Shown: positions 46,790 to 59,500 of the stretch, piece after piece
How positions within the stretch are numbered: position 1 is the first letter of the stretch
Layout: each line of letters begins with the position of its first letter
NCBI GenBank assembly: GCA_000507305.1
Contig: DF239240.1
Location: forward strand, 80,843-144,842
Direction of reading: 5' to 3'
From: Breviolum minutum Mf 1.05b.01
Lineage: Eukaryota; Sar; Dinophyceae; Suessiales; Symbiodiniaceae
DNA length: 64,000 bases
Position numbers and translations under genes: made by a program
Notes under the pieces: generated by a model
What the model was told of the DNA's origin: nothing
Seen by the model: the letters and a program-made list of their open reading frames with translations, nothing else
Databases searched by the model: none

Positions 46790-48442
46790 TTGTGAATTCT
46801 TTGGCCTCATGGTCCGTCTTCAAAGCGAAATTGGCAGCTTGGTGCTTCTCCTTCAGAAGATCCCAGAAGGGTTCAATCTCGTGGAAGAAAAAGGCAGTGG
46901 GTTGGCAATGTATGTGCAAAACGATGCATGTTTCCACGCTAGACAGGGCTCCAACACAGAATTGTGCAGATAAAATGAAAGAAACAAATGAATACTTCAA
47001 GGTGATGACAAGACGATTTGAGCCGCCAACCAGTTTGGAGCAAATCCTCGCTCGAGCTTGCTGGATAGCCTGCAGCCAAAGAAGACTTCACTATGATCTC
47101 CTTACCCCGGTGCAATGAGCCCTGGAAAGCTTCTCTTCCAAAGATTCACAGGAAGCGCCAGCACAAAGCAAGGATAAGGTTGGTGAGAGAAACCCTTCAC
47201 ATTTTAATTGGCGCAGCATCCCAATCTCTTCTCCTAATGCTTGGTACGAGGTCGCGGTGCCAAACTTCCATCAACAGAATTCATACAGGGTCAGCCAATT
47301 TGTTGGAAAACGTCGGTGTTCTTGTCTGAAAATGCCTCAAATATTTGCTAGGAAGCTTTTACACTATGACAATGAGACAACTGTGGCGTACACTGCCAAC
47401 CTCAAGGGTGTTTAAGTGTGAGTCGAAAAATATCCATCAGAGATGATGAATGATGATGATATGTGAGTCTAACTATCATTCTTGGCCATCTTTGATGCAA
47501 TTCCAGTCCATCATAGTCCATCATCCTTTTCCACTCACCATCTCTAACCAATATCAAAGATCATACAAAACTGAATCAAACATCATCAAGCATCGAAGGA
47601 TCTGGAAGGAATCCATGTCACTTCAATTCACCTCTTGGATTCGTTAAATGGACCCACCTCCTTGAGTTCCTTATTCTGCGAGCGCAAGATCTCTGTCTCA
47701 TCCTCGGCGCGCGACAAGACCAACTCCTCAGCTCGGCACATGGGCGAGCAGGTCAATGATTGCCAAATATGGATGGAAAAATGATGAAAATGAATCAAAA
47801 ATAATTCAAGACTTCAAAAATGCTGTGGTTCAAAAAAGCGACTCGTTGAACTGTTTGAGCCAAAACCATCTCTTTGGTCCAATATGTCCAACATTGATCA
47901 ATATTGGTCATGATGAGTGTACCTTGAGGCCGAGCAGCTGGAGACATATCATTGCTTACACGTTGTTCTCGAGGCCTCAATTAGTCCACAAAAAACTTGG
48001 CTACACAGGTGTCATGGGTGGGCAATAAAACAACTAAATAAAGATATGGTTGGAAGATAAACTCGGAAACATCTGATCTCCAAGGCTCATGTGAGTGAAT
48101 ATAAGAAATTTGGGCATACATATGCAGTTCCAAGGAATCGAAAGAGATATTGGAATGTGATGGAATGTGTAGAAAATGCATGTTTGTATCAAAAGGGTAG
48201 ACCGAGGGCCTCTGATGTTGAATCATGTCTTCTCCAATGATCATCTACTTTTGTGGATGGACTCCTGAACTTTCGACGTCAGTGCCAAAAACTAAGTGTA
48301 GTTGCATCTGGACACCATCCAGGTCTCAGCATCTGGACACCATGGACACCATGGTCTCCTAGTCTCGGCCAAATGACCCAAAGTCTCCACGGTCGATCTC
48401 CTCCAAGCGTTTCACCACCTTCTCCCGCCTTTGGCGTAGCTC
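46790..48442 (-). CDS. Coiled-coil protein gene, partial
   Basis: Three minus-strand exons: 48442-48378 (AG-G acceptor, GT donor; ELRQRREKVVKRLEEIDRGD), up to 47741-47658 (AEDETEILRSQNKELKE, then a GTGGGT donor) and about 46918-46790 (FFHEIEPFWDLLKEKHQAA). The first two are charged helices with heptad-like spacing, as in coiled coils; the third is a charged helix with aromatic residues. An ATG at 47741-47739 could be a start, in which case the 48.4-kb exon belongs to a different gene. Partner and location are unknown. Confidence 0.45.
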
Positions 48443-49467
48443 CTGCCGAGTTTTCCGAGCCAATGTTCACAACAATTCACCCTGTCGCAGTGGGTTAAGG
48501 TTGTGTAACTTTGCTCGATGCCTCCAGTGCCTCATCAACTTGCTCGCCTTGTGCCTTCCTGTCATGCCGAGTGTCACAGGGATTCTCACAAATGTCAGGA
48601 GAATCAGAGAATCAGAAGCATGCTTAGGCTTGGGGGGATTAAGAAATCTCTCAAATTCAAAAAAACATCAGGTGGTTTTTAGAAGAAGCCAACATCAACA
48701 AACAACGAAGCAGAGTCCAAGGCAGTAACATGGTAGATCAAAGTTGTTAGCAAGTCACAGGATTCATCTAGAGGCTTCAACCAAAACGTTGCCCATGCTT
48801 CGCAGAATGCATCAAAGAAAGGTGAAAACAATTTTCATAGATTACAATTTAAAGATCAGCAAAAAAGGAACTGATCAATACAGAACAAAAAACTCTACTG
48901 ACTAAAAAATGTCCACACCTCAAAAATTACCGTGACGGGACTATGAAGGCCCTGTCAGCCATGTCGGTCCACTATTTCATAAACAATGGTCAAGTCTTTT
49001 CATGAGCTTCCAAAAGGTCCCCAACGTGTGGCATTTTCACTAAATCATCCGACACTTCTCAGGAAATGTCAGGAACTGGTGCGTGGGAAACCAGAAACTC
49101 GAAGCTAGGATCATGAGCATCAACACTTTTGCAGGGTCCACTGCCTTAGGTCTCCCTACCGTGCACAAAGAATTTGCCATTCTTCAGCAAGGGCCTGCAC
49201 CTTAAGCGCAGTGGCTAGAAGTGATTTAATCATCTCAATATATTGAAATGTTTCCTTCACCTGAAACCTTGATTGCAGTAAGTATATTCAAACTCTTTTG
49301 ATCAAGCAGTGTCTACGCATAGCAGTTGGTCGCTACCCTGATGTCGCCTTGTCCATCAGGACCTCAAGGGCCTGGTACTCAGGATTCACCACTCCAGCCC
49401 ATGGGTGTGTTTGTGGTTACCATTGGCTTCATGTAAACCGTCCATCCCCTTGGGTGAGGTTTGGTCA

Positions 49468-49683
49468 ATCTTCGAAATTCATGGGAGGCCTCCGACTTCT
49501 TGCAAGATTTGAGGGATTCACTTCGAAAAAAAACTCTGTTTCCATTGTTCGTCTTCTAGTCTTGCGCCAACTTAAGCCATAAAGCATCGCAGTCCCTGCC
49601 TCATTCTCTATTTTCAGCTCTTCATTTTCTACCAGCGACTCATCCTGAAACGCCAAGGAGCCATCAAATGCACACCACATCTA
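49468..49683 (-). CDS. Exon-like segment, product not recognised
   Basis: The minus strand is open for 71 codons with an acidic N-terminal part (ESLVENEELKIENEAGT) and a basic C-terminal part (RKTRRRTMETEFFFEV). It may be an upstream exon of the coiled-coil gene. No family motif. Confidence 0.3.
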
Positions 49684-49699
49684 ACAACTATATAACAAC

Positions 49700-50900
49700 G
49701 TCCGCCGATATTCACAGGTGCTCTGGTGGAGCATCACTGGTGCATGATGAACATGTTCATCAACCGCCCAAGGATCGTGATTAATTGCGGCTTCTTAAAA
49801 CGGCTGATTGTCTAGTATGTCTGGGCAGGCGTTCAAACATTTGGTTGATTGTATATATATGATTATTCCAGCACCAAAGGTGGGTGTTTCGAGCACACTG
49901 GAAAATACTTTTCCTCTTGTTTCAGCTTGCGTTTTTGCATGTCCCTTCTCGACTTGCATTGTCTACTCTTCATCAACCCCTGTTGCTACTGTCACATGGT
50001 CTTCGCATCAATTCTGCCCATACTCCGACTTGTGCCAAGGGGCCAACTGTGCTTGAACTTCATCCATGGGAAGCACGGCGCCGATGTCAAAGGAATTCAA
50101 GTAAGTTTGACTGCTACAACATGTTTGAACTGCACCGAGTATTGGCAAACACTAAAGCTTCATGAAACTCCGGACAAAGTCAAGGGATGCTAAATGGGTC
50201 ATGCGTCGCTAATGTGTCTTTCCAAATCTCATGCGTCTCCAACTTGAATGTTCTGAGCGAGTGCTGTTGCTTGATCAACCATGGAAGCCCAAAAGGAAGT
50301 TGCAAGAGATGAAAAGTATCGGTCGGCAAGGGCGCACCATAGTGGGATCTTCTGTGATGGACAAGTGCACAAAATATGCTCAGACCCAACGGCCATAGAA
50401 CTCCCCCGGTGGCGCAGTGGCGCCTCCTTTCGAGCTGCCTGACTCCAAAACGGAATAGCGATACATGCCGCAACTCAGGATGTCAAATGTATAGCCTAGC
50501 CCAAGAGATTTGAATAGATGTTCATACCCTGAGGTGAGGAAAAAAATCCATCAACACAAACTATCTATACAAATACTTTCAGCTCACTTCATCCTCTATT
50601 TCCACCACGTCATTGTGAAGCAAGAATCGTTCAGCTCTCTGGACCAAGGACACAGAGGTGCCTGGCCTTAACAGCATTGTGAATATGTTTTTTTTTCGTG
50701 AATCTATTGCTAAACCTATTGATATGTGTGTATATATACACAAATGAATTATAGATGATATATACGGATCTATACATATGCATATTTGATTGAGATTAGA
50801 TTCATATGGAATACCATGATTCAAGTCAGATACACATTGCAATTGTACTGGATTCACATTAAAAAACACGTTCACTGTAAATCTAATCTAGATTCACTGT
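49700..50900. other. No supported gene
   Basis: Several overlapping ORFs on the plus strand at 49808-50193 and one minus ORF at 50180-50473, none with motifs or paired splice sites. Confidence 0.35.
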
Positions 50901-50954
50901 AGCTTCTTTCGTAATAGTTGCATATAAGACTTAAGACTGACATCAAACTGAGAA

Positions 50955-51475
50955 AAGATTCATATTAGATTCATAGTAGACTCACATTGAATGCAACCAA
51001 GGATCAATTTACACTCAGATCAAATATAGATTGGGTTCATACTGGCTTCATATTCGAGTCAGATTAGGTTTCATAGATAGTTCATGTTTGATTCCACAGT
51101 GGACTCAAATTAGGCTCATAGTAGCTTCATCTTTCAAGCTAGATTCAATTTAAGGTCATATATGGTTCAAAGTAGTTTCCTACTAGACTCATATCGGAAT
51201 CATACTGGTTTCAGATTGGAATTTGATTTTGTTTTGATCTTATTTAGACTAATTTAATGCGAAATCTAATCTGACTGCAATGTGAATCAAATATGACCAA
51301 ATTCAAATTGAATCTGAGTCTAAATGAATCTTCTATCAATCTAGGATAAATCTAAAATGGAAAGCTACTGTAAGATGAATCCAACTTGAATTTATCTGCA
51401 GTAATGTTCGAATCTAATATGAATCTACAGTGACTGTGATGTGAATCAAATATGAATGTAATATAGATGTAACTT
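50955..51475. repeat. Degenerate TTCATA-TAG satellite that reverses orientation
   Basis: From about 50955 to 51240 the plus strand is built of degenerate units like GATTCATATTAGATT (50957-50971). From about 51255 to 51475 the same unit appears as its reverse complement; AATCTAATATGAATC at 51411-51425 is an exact inverse of the first example. No ORF or motif. Weaker copies of the unit extend left to about 50790. Confidence 0.65.
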
Positions 51476-51861
51476 AAGCCTGTCTCACTGTCACACAAAC
51501 ACTATGCTTTGGAAGCTGTTGCAAGTCATGTCCGTTCTGCGCAGTATTCACATGTTGCACCATAGTTGCTTGGTTTGAAGCGGATTTTCCGGTTGCCCTG
51601 TTGGTAAGGCATCTTAGTGGCACAAACTTAAGACTCCCAATGACTCTGCAGACAAAAGACTCAGTAGAGGCCGGAGTAGATTGCATATATGTCGTAAACA
51701 AACAATTATGGGCACATGATCATATGTGTATTTTGATGTATGTTGTTTGTATATGTTCATCTGTAATGAAGATCTGTGTTTCAAAAGCAACATGTCCTTG
51801 TAAAAGCAACATGTCCTTGTAAATACCATTGGAAATTTTGTTTTGGTTGATTCTGCGAAAC

Positions 51862-51941
51862 CCTGAATATATATGTGTATATTGTATGTACATATATGTA
51901 TGTACATGTATGTATATATACTGTATATATATATATAAGTT
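51862..51941. repeat. TATG/TATA microsatellite
   Basis: Alternating TATATG, TGTATG and TATATA units. Typical dinucleotide/tetranucleotide repeat between genes. Confidence 0.8.
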
Positions 51942-51944
51942 ACA

Positions 51945-54200
51945 AACATATCAATGATCCTCAAGCGTCCTCAGCCCGAGCCTTTCCCTTGGCTTCATCA
52001 CCATTTGGACCTCTGGTGGCTCTTCCAGCTCGAGACCACTGGTGAAATGGTGAAAAGTAAGGGATACCAAAAAATGTAGGTTGCAATATGCACAATACAA
52101 TGCCATACAAACATGCAATGAACTGCAATGATATATTCCAAGGTATCTCCCCGTAATGTCCAACCAGAACGAGTTGGTACAGTAAGTCACTGGGGCAGTG
52201 GCTCAAAGGTAGCGCCTGGCAGACTGTGATAGTGTTGCGAAATGTCTAACTTCGTGCAGCTTCTGTGAAGCAAGAGCACTATCAAAGTTGCTTCAACTGA
52301 CATGTCTCCTGACCTCTGATGAGGTGGGGCGCGATAAAATACAAAACGTAATATTCTTCCACAAGATCCTGTAGCTGCAACAGCTTCAACTCACATGTTG
52401 CTTGGCCTTCGAGGAATCACTCGATTTCAAACTGCCTGCAAGCGAGGCAGCTGTCAACTGCAGGTGCAAGTTCAGACTTTAACTGGCTACCTTACCAACC
52501 GGTTGAGCTTAGGGTTGAGGCCTTTAGAACTACATGCGAGACCACTAAGCCTTGCATAACTCCCCCCCTTTCTTGCAGCTCCCCATGACGTGAATGCAGC
52601 TCCGCCTCTCGCGGAAGCAAGCTTTTTGGCAGACCTCACAAACTGCGCTTAACAGCTGCCAAAAGTTGCCATCAGAAACGACTGAAGTTAAGCAGCGCTT
52701 GACTCTTAATATTCTTAGAGACAAACGAGACAACCTTGCAGTGTCACATGGTATCTACATGCAAATATTTCCCTACTTCATCCTTCTCACTGGGTACTGT
52801 ATTGCTTCCTGCCTTGATTTTGCGTGATGAATGTTCTGTCACGCAATTGCTCCCATGCAGGGTTCACACTGATTTGGGTCTGTGGGGAATCACTGCGCAG
52901 CTTCTCAAACCCTTCAAACCAAGACCTTGACAGGTCCACACTTTGTCTTGCCAACTGGACAACCAAACAGTTGGAAATCTTGTCTCCGATTGCTCACACA
53001 GTCTTATAGAGCTTATAGTCTGCTACCAAGCTGCATTGATCGAACCTGCAACATCTGAGGGTTATGATAGGCTATGCTTTGTTTCGGCGAGGCTGGATGG
53101 GTGGATCGAGGAAAGAATGTTGTTTTTCTTTGTCGGCCGGACCGCACTTACAAAAGCACAAATAAGACGTACTAGGAACATGCTGTAGCAAACACGGATC
53201 TTGAAAAATCAAACCATATAGATAATAAGAGAAGGATAGAAAAGGAATCACATCTTGCATGAATATGCATGAATAGCTAGCTGCTTGCTAGTAGCACTTC
53301 TTCCTTGTTTATCTTGAGTTCTCTTCATTTCATTTCTGATAGTTTCATGTTTTCAAGGTACCGCTGAAAAAACTCACATCCATCCACATCCAAAAACAGG
53401 AGGAACCTGTAGGGTTCTATCGCGAGCGGGGCTCGTGCCTCACAAGGTGGAAGCGTATCTTAAATGACTTGAACCATATGCTGCCACCGAACTAAATACA
53501 ATTATAGAATAGTTGTAATATAGTTGTACAATGTCCTTTACCTTCTGTTACCCTGATTTTTCATCACATGATACCAAGCAAACGCGGAAGGTCAGCTAGC
53601 ATGCAGACTAAAGTATTCCATCAACCAAGAAGATAAGTAGGAGGATCCCAGAAGAAAACGTCAACGTGCCACAAATCTTGGATTCCGTACGGGCAGATTT
53701 GCTAACAGCATCCCCTTGCAGGGTTGGAACATGTCCGATCCCACCTGGCCCAGCTCTAGGAGGGGCTTTTTGACCTGAGATTGCTCGAAAACTGAGTCGG
53801 CCGGAAATGTGGAGTTTCTGCTCGTTTGTTGATTTTACTATAGCTAAAATGGATTAAAATGAGCTAAATTCAAGTCCATCATAATGATATCTCTGTACCA
53901 ATAGATATTGGTTGAATCATACTCACAATGTCTGATGCATTGATTTGCATTATGTATCAAATGAGCAACTCTGGCCAATCTTGCTTCATCGGATGTAAAG
54001 GCCGCCGGATGGAGGATTCTCCCAAATGACAAAAGGGTAGTAAACCAAATGGTATTGAACTGATGGAAATTACATGTACTGTGTGCTGTTTGGTATGATA
54101 AATGGCACACGTATCAATGAGGAGAGTAAGCACGCTTATGCTCATGTTTCTTTCTCTCATGTTTCCTAGCGTTGGAGAGAAAAACGCAATATTTGCAGAG
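51945..54200. other. No firm gene; possible exon near 52.6 kb
   Basis: Minus 52730-52560 reads a Cys-rich frame (SDGNFWQLLSAVCEVCQKAC) that could be an exon. I found no convincing splice pair or family. The remainder shows only short ORFs. A tRNA-like fragment at 53015-53100 was rejected. Confidence 0.35.
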
Positions 54201-54664
54201 CCTACAGCGATGTGGAGAGTGAGCCACGAGGATCCACAATAAAGTCCAGTGATATCCGGAATACGTCGGAATACGTCCATGATTCGTCGGATTTGATCTT
54301 ATTTGTACCTGGATCATCCTGTATCCTTGAAATGGACCTCCAAGACACAACTTTCATCGATGTAAAGTGCTGGCCACCAAGTGCCCCACCGACGAGATCA
54401 AGCGCGAGCTGACCAACCTGTCCCAACCCGCGACTGCTTCGCGGCGTTCATAGAACGCATCATCATATTATATCCTCATGACATGTGATGATATCGGAAA
54501 CAAACCTTTTCCGGTCTCAAGTGAGACGAAATATGATAAATCTGCACACCAGAAAGGCATTGAACTTCGAAGTGGGTCCAAAGGGTCCTGTTCAAAAATG
54601 ATAAATCACTGGAAGATTGTCAATCTAAAGAAATACTGCAAAAAAAAACGCTTTGAGTTGCCAA

Positions 54665-55723
54665 TCTTCAGAGCAACTCCAGGTTTGATGCCTCCTCTTC
54701 CGGTGTTCCATTGTCGAGCAGGCTCCGCATGTCGCTGAGTTGGCGTAACTGGGCTAGATTTTGTTGTGGTATTCTCATCTTTGTCGATAGGTTACATCTT
54801 GGTTCATCCATAGACAGATTGCTATATCCATTGCTTTCATCTACTTTCCTGTGATGCCTAATGGAATCCAATCCGAACCATTTGAATCATTCCTTGCGAA
54901 GAGGTTCCATCCACAACGTCCAATGTCTTCGGGGGAGGCCCTGGGGCCCCTAGCCACTCTAGAGAGAACCTCTGAATCACGGGCAACAGCCTGCCATCCA
55001 TGAGGCAATATCATCCGATATCAGCCCATTGAGGAGAACTACGGTAAAAATTACCTAGAGCAACCAAGAACCAACTGGACCATCATGTGCCAGGAAAAGG
55101 TTCTTGAGATTCTTCCCTTCACCAAAGCATCGAATCTCTTGCCTCGTTTGAGAGCTTTCGACATTCCGCACGCAACTTGCTGCACTCGTCACCTTGCCAG
55201 GCAGCCGGTGACAAATTTGAGCCTTCTGCATCCTTCTGCCATGATCTGAAACACCTGAAACTATCTGAACCTCCTGGCGTCATCAGAGTTACATTTTCTC
55301 AAGTCTTCTTACTTCTGGGCCGACTAGGAAGCTCAAAAGGTCGATGACCAAGTCACAAAAATAAAGAAAACGGAGATCCTCGGGCCGTATAGTCAACCAT
55401 GTTGAGGTATCGGCGGTATTTCCTTTGCATTTTCACGCTACCACTCCGCCATACTGGGCTTTCATGCGAACCGACATAATGCTCTGACGCAAGTCATTGA
55501 TGCTCTGCTCCTCCACTGATGCTTGGTGGTCTTTACCACTGGCATCTTCTGGCACATACCTAATCCTCCCACCAGCTGTACAGTGTCCTCTGGGCGAACT
55601 GGTCTAGCAGAAAATTCTCTCAACCTCGTGGGTTGGATTTTGAATCATCTCCAAGTTTCGAGATATCTTGCAGTGTCTGAGGCCCACAACTTAGGATTGA
55701 TCTCATCTTTGCGGATTCGCTGC
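54665..55723 (-). CDS. Coiled-coil protein gene, partial, with a GC splice donor
   Basis: Minus-strand exons: 55723-about 55649 (RQRIRKDEINPKLWASDTAR), 55624-55573 (REFSARPVRPEDTVQL; AG-G acceptor, GT donor), 55510-about 55452 (EQSINDLRQSIMSVRMKA), 55192-55143 (DECSKLRAECRKLSNE; AG-G acceptor, donor GCAAGA) and about 54800-54665 (NLAQLRQLSDMRSLLDNG). The peptides are charged and helical, consistent with a long coiled coil, perhaps cytoskeletal or axonemal, but no family is recognised. A further exon with an AG-G acceptor near 54410 (QLALDLVGGALGG) may follow. Four acceptors in a row end AG-G. Confidence 0.5.
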
Positions 55724-55779
55724 CTGAGTTCAGCACAGCAGGCTCTTGAGGTCTTTGGTTAGATACGGCTCAATGAATG

Positions 55780-56540
55780 TTCGCCGAAAAAAAATAATAC
55801 AAACATACAAGCATGAAATGCTGTTGGGCCATTGGGGAAAGACATTGCACCAGCGCGAGCGTATGAGATGATACAATAACGCGACAACCCACGCACCCTC
55901 TTTTCGATGTTCCCTTATGGAGCTAGATGTGCGGGTGCAGGATTTCGGTCATTGGAATCATTTACCTTGACTACACTTCTACCCTAGCAATGTTGAATAA
56001 GGAGCACGAGGGTCAAACTTCAAGTGTACCTTGGCGGTGCAGGATTTTGTCCACTAATCGTAGCATGAGTCAAGAGCATTAAAGCGTGGCACTCAAACAA
56101 GCGAGCCATCTACGACGTTGCAACCTCTGTCAGCCCGCCGGCAAACATACCCTTCTGTGCCACAGGCCTCCGCCACTGTGATTGACACATGAAATCAAAC
56201 CAACTTCTTTTGCCGCGGAACTCAAATTTCAGATCGTCCCGCAACGCTGACACTGCGGACTCCTGAGCAAGCGCAATTCGAAACTGGTCCGTTGTCGGCT
56301 AAGTGTGAAAGACCACCATTTGGAAGGAGGTTGATGTTTTTGTCTGTGTGCGTGTGCTCGACTTTCAAGCAAACTTGTTGCAAAGAAATCTCGAATTACT
56401 TCTACTTGAAGAACTGGTAGAATTAATGCTTCAATTTCTTGTAATATATTTTTACATCCATTGTCTATGTTATTTTCCCTCAAGGAGCCTTTTTTCTGCC
56501 GCATCGGCTCGATTGTGCAACGTTCTTACAGGGTTCAGGG
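55780..56540. other. Intergenic stretch between two minus-strand genes
   Basis: No supported exon. It lies downstream of the cysteine-rich protein gene and upstream of the coiled-coil gene, so it should hold the former's 3' end. No AATAAA-type signal stands out. Confidence 0.4.
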
Positions 56541-56546
56541 TCAGTG

Positions 56547-59500
56547 TCAACACGCTGTGCAGCTGCAGTTTGGATTGAATTTCATTCCACCTGCTGTACC
56601 GCTGACATAACCCTCTGGGCATTGCATTGTGAGACTTCCAACCTTTTGTAGTTGCAGCTCTTTACCCACCCCTGGCACGGCACAAGTCCCTTCATCAAAC
56701 TTTTTCACATAGAGGCCTTGACCAACAGGACACATCCGTGTGTACTTGTAGGAAATACACTCAATTCGATGGCCCTGAACGTATTCAGTCCATCTTTTGG
56801 TCTTGTAGATTCCCTTACTCATCTTTCCGATTCTCCGGGTTCCACTGCGATATCGTTTCGATTTCTCTACACCGATGACATAGGCCACCGATTGGTTCAT
56901 CAAGCATTCGCTGTTCCATTGTCTGGCAACGGTCCAGTTATATGTCGCTTGGTCATCTGTCATGGGATCCCTGGATGGGACATGCCATGGGATCCCTGCT
57001 TCCGAGATCTCTGGGCTGGAAATGTTGGGCCAACCGATCATGCCATCCATAACATGCCCATGTCGGCTCTGGCTCTCCGTGTAGCTTCCTGTGATCACAA
57101 CAGGCTCTGCGCTGCTGCTTCCACCGGTTGCTGGTAAACAACGCACAGCCGGATCAACACTGGCCTGGAGACAGCAGCATTCAGCGTTGCTGGATCTCAA
57201 ATGGCAATCATCCTTATCTTTGCTCAGCTCCATCAGTGTCTTGGAACACTGTAGTTTGACTCTGTCATTCTTTTCGAAATCCATTAGGAAGCCCGATTTG
57301 ACCTTGTTCAAGAGAAACTCGCGCACCTGTTCGGCACTTATCGGCGTGCCATCAAAGTCGGTGGCGCCTCTAATGTCACTCAAGGTGTAGATGGGATAGC
57401 TCTTGCCATAGTCAGGATCGTGCCATGTCCAATGTGGAATTTGTTGATATCCTTGAAGAGTTACTTGCTTGAGGTGTAAACCAATGGTCTCATTTCCATG
57501 ATAACCAGTTTGGCGGCAGCACACATCTTCAGGAACTGGCCGCACCTCCATCATGCAGAGTTTGGCTGTAGCTTGACGTTGGTAACCCCAGCCTGCCTTA
57601 GCTATGAAGTTGGGATGTTTCAGCTGTTGCCAACGATTTTTTGTCTGGAATTCGTGGCCCAAAGTTGTAGAAGTCATGGGAGCTATAACTCTTTAAGGCT
57701 CCAACTTCCACGTTTTCAAAGCTACTGTATGCACTCGGAAGGGTGTTTTTGTTCCCGGAGGGGTGTTTTCTGTTCCCGCAAGGGTGTTAGTTTTCTGTTT
57801 CCGGGGTGTGTTCAGTTCCCTCCAGATGGGTGTTTTTCGGTTGAACGTTCCCGGACGGACGGGTGCTTTATTTATGTTCCCGATGGTTTTTTTCCTTCCC
57901 CGACGGGTTTTTGCTAGGACGCGGGTGTTTTTTGTTCCCGGCGGTAGCTGGCTAGCTGGCTGGTCAACATGAAGACCAACAACAAAAACAAAAGAAGAAG
58001 GAAAAAAAAGAACAAAACAATTGACGTTGCCTCCTCTCGCGGCCAGGCCCATTCCAACAACAACATGAAGACCAAGAACAATAACACAAGAAGGAGAAAA
58101 AGAGAGAAGAAGAACAAAACAACCAACGCAAGGACACCCAATACCTCTTCTTTTTTTCTTTAAGGTTGCCTTCTCTCACGGCCAAAGAATTGCAAGAACA
58201 ATGTGAAGACCAAGAACAAAAACATAAGCAGGAAGAAAAACAGAAGAAGAACGACAAGATTAAGGTTGCTCCCTCTAACGGCCACACTCCTTGCAAGAAC
58301 AGCATGAAGACCAAGAACAAAAACACAAGAAAAAGGAGAAAAAGAAGAAGGACAACGCAACAACCGCAGGGACACCCAATGCATCTTCTGTCATCTTTAA
58401 GGTTGGCTCCTCTCACGGCCACAGTCCTTCCAAGAAGAAAAATCAAGACCAAGAACAAAAACACGCAGAAGCAGAAGGAGAAAGAAAGGAGAAGAAGAAC
58501 AAAACAACAAATGCAAGGACACCCAACGCAACACTAAGACCAAGAAGACCAAAACAATTCGCAAAAAACTCCCTGCTGCCACGACTTTTGACACTGTGCC
58601 GGGTTGGCGCAGCCCTGCCTCTGCGATTCAGAAAAACAGCATCCTGGCCACATCACAAAATTAATGCTGCGCCTGCCAGGAAATTGCAAAATACAATGCG
58701 CCTGCCACGAGAAAACGACCCCCTAGCATTGAAACGCTTGGAAAGTATTGCGCCAACAAAATAGCACGCTATTTGTGAGGAAATCGACCTCCAGCACGTC
58801 GTCCTGATCACACTTATTGAGCGCCGCCCAATGCTGCAGCTTATCGACCTAGTGGTGGGCACCTGCGAACGCTTGCGAACAGTTCCGAACAGTTGCGGTC
58901 GCTCGAGCAACGCTGGGCGAACACGACTCCAGACCTCCAGAGTTAAACGAGAACCCTGTCCTACGCATTCGGGAAAAGTCAAACGATCGCGAATCACTCT
59001 CACTGCACATCTTAGTGCGAGGCACTCGATTATACCAGGCATTCTTCTCCAGCTTGCAACAATAATGGGGTTTCTTGCCTTCTGCGAGGTTGCCGTGAAA
59101 CCAACGGTAGTAATCCGGCCGCTGGCTGTGTTTGTCCTCCTTCAAGTAAGGACACTCAGAGATGTCGGCCACCTTTTGGAATGGTTGCAGGGAAATTGAG
59201 GAGGAAGGATTGAGATCCTGATTCACGAGTCTAAACGAAGATCTCTAACTGATGCATACTTATGCAAATATAGAATTTTTATGAACATATCTTCATTAGA
59301 CCCCCGACACGCGTGTAAGAAGTGCCCTTCCAGAACAAAATGCCAAACATGTCGTTTAAATCTTCGACTTTCCCTCAGCCACTAGTGAAAACTACATGTT
59401 AATACGGGATTCCCTACCAAACAATGTGATCTTCTTGGCGGTCACTACTGGATACAGGAGCATCTCGAGTTGAGATACATACACTATAATCATCTATAAT

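Noticed and set aside
50401-50470. TGGCGCAGTGG resembling a tRNA A-box
   Set aside because: No B-box at the right distance and no acceptor pairing.
53015-53100. tRNA-Met-like fragment on the minus strand (GGTTCGATC and a CATAA loop)
   Set aside because: T-stem and anticodon stem do not pair and there is no A-box; similarity is limited to short motifs.
43949-54235. 17-bp identity GTGAGCCACGAGGATCC at 43949-43965 and 54219-54235
   Set aside because: One such match is not far from chance expectation in 64 kb, and flanks are unrelated.
56652-57137. 161-codon plus-strand ORF
   Set aside because: It is the antisense shadow of exon 3 of the cysteine-rich gene, which has motif, phase and stop support.
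57964-58764. Lys/Arg/Asn-rich plus-strand ORFs and Phe/Leu/Cys-rich minus ORFs
   Set aside because: They follow the tandem array inside intron 2 and show no sequence outside the repeat units.
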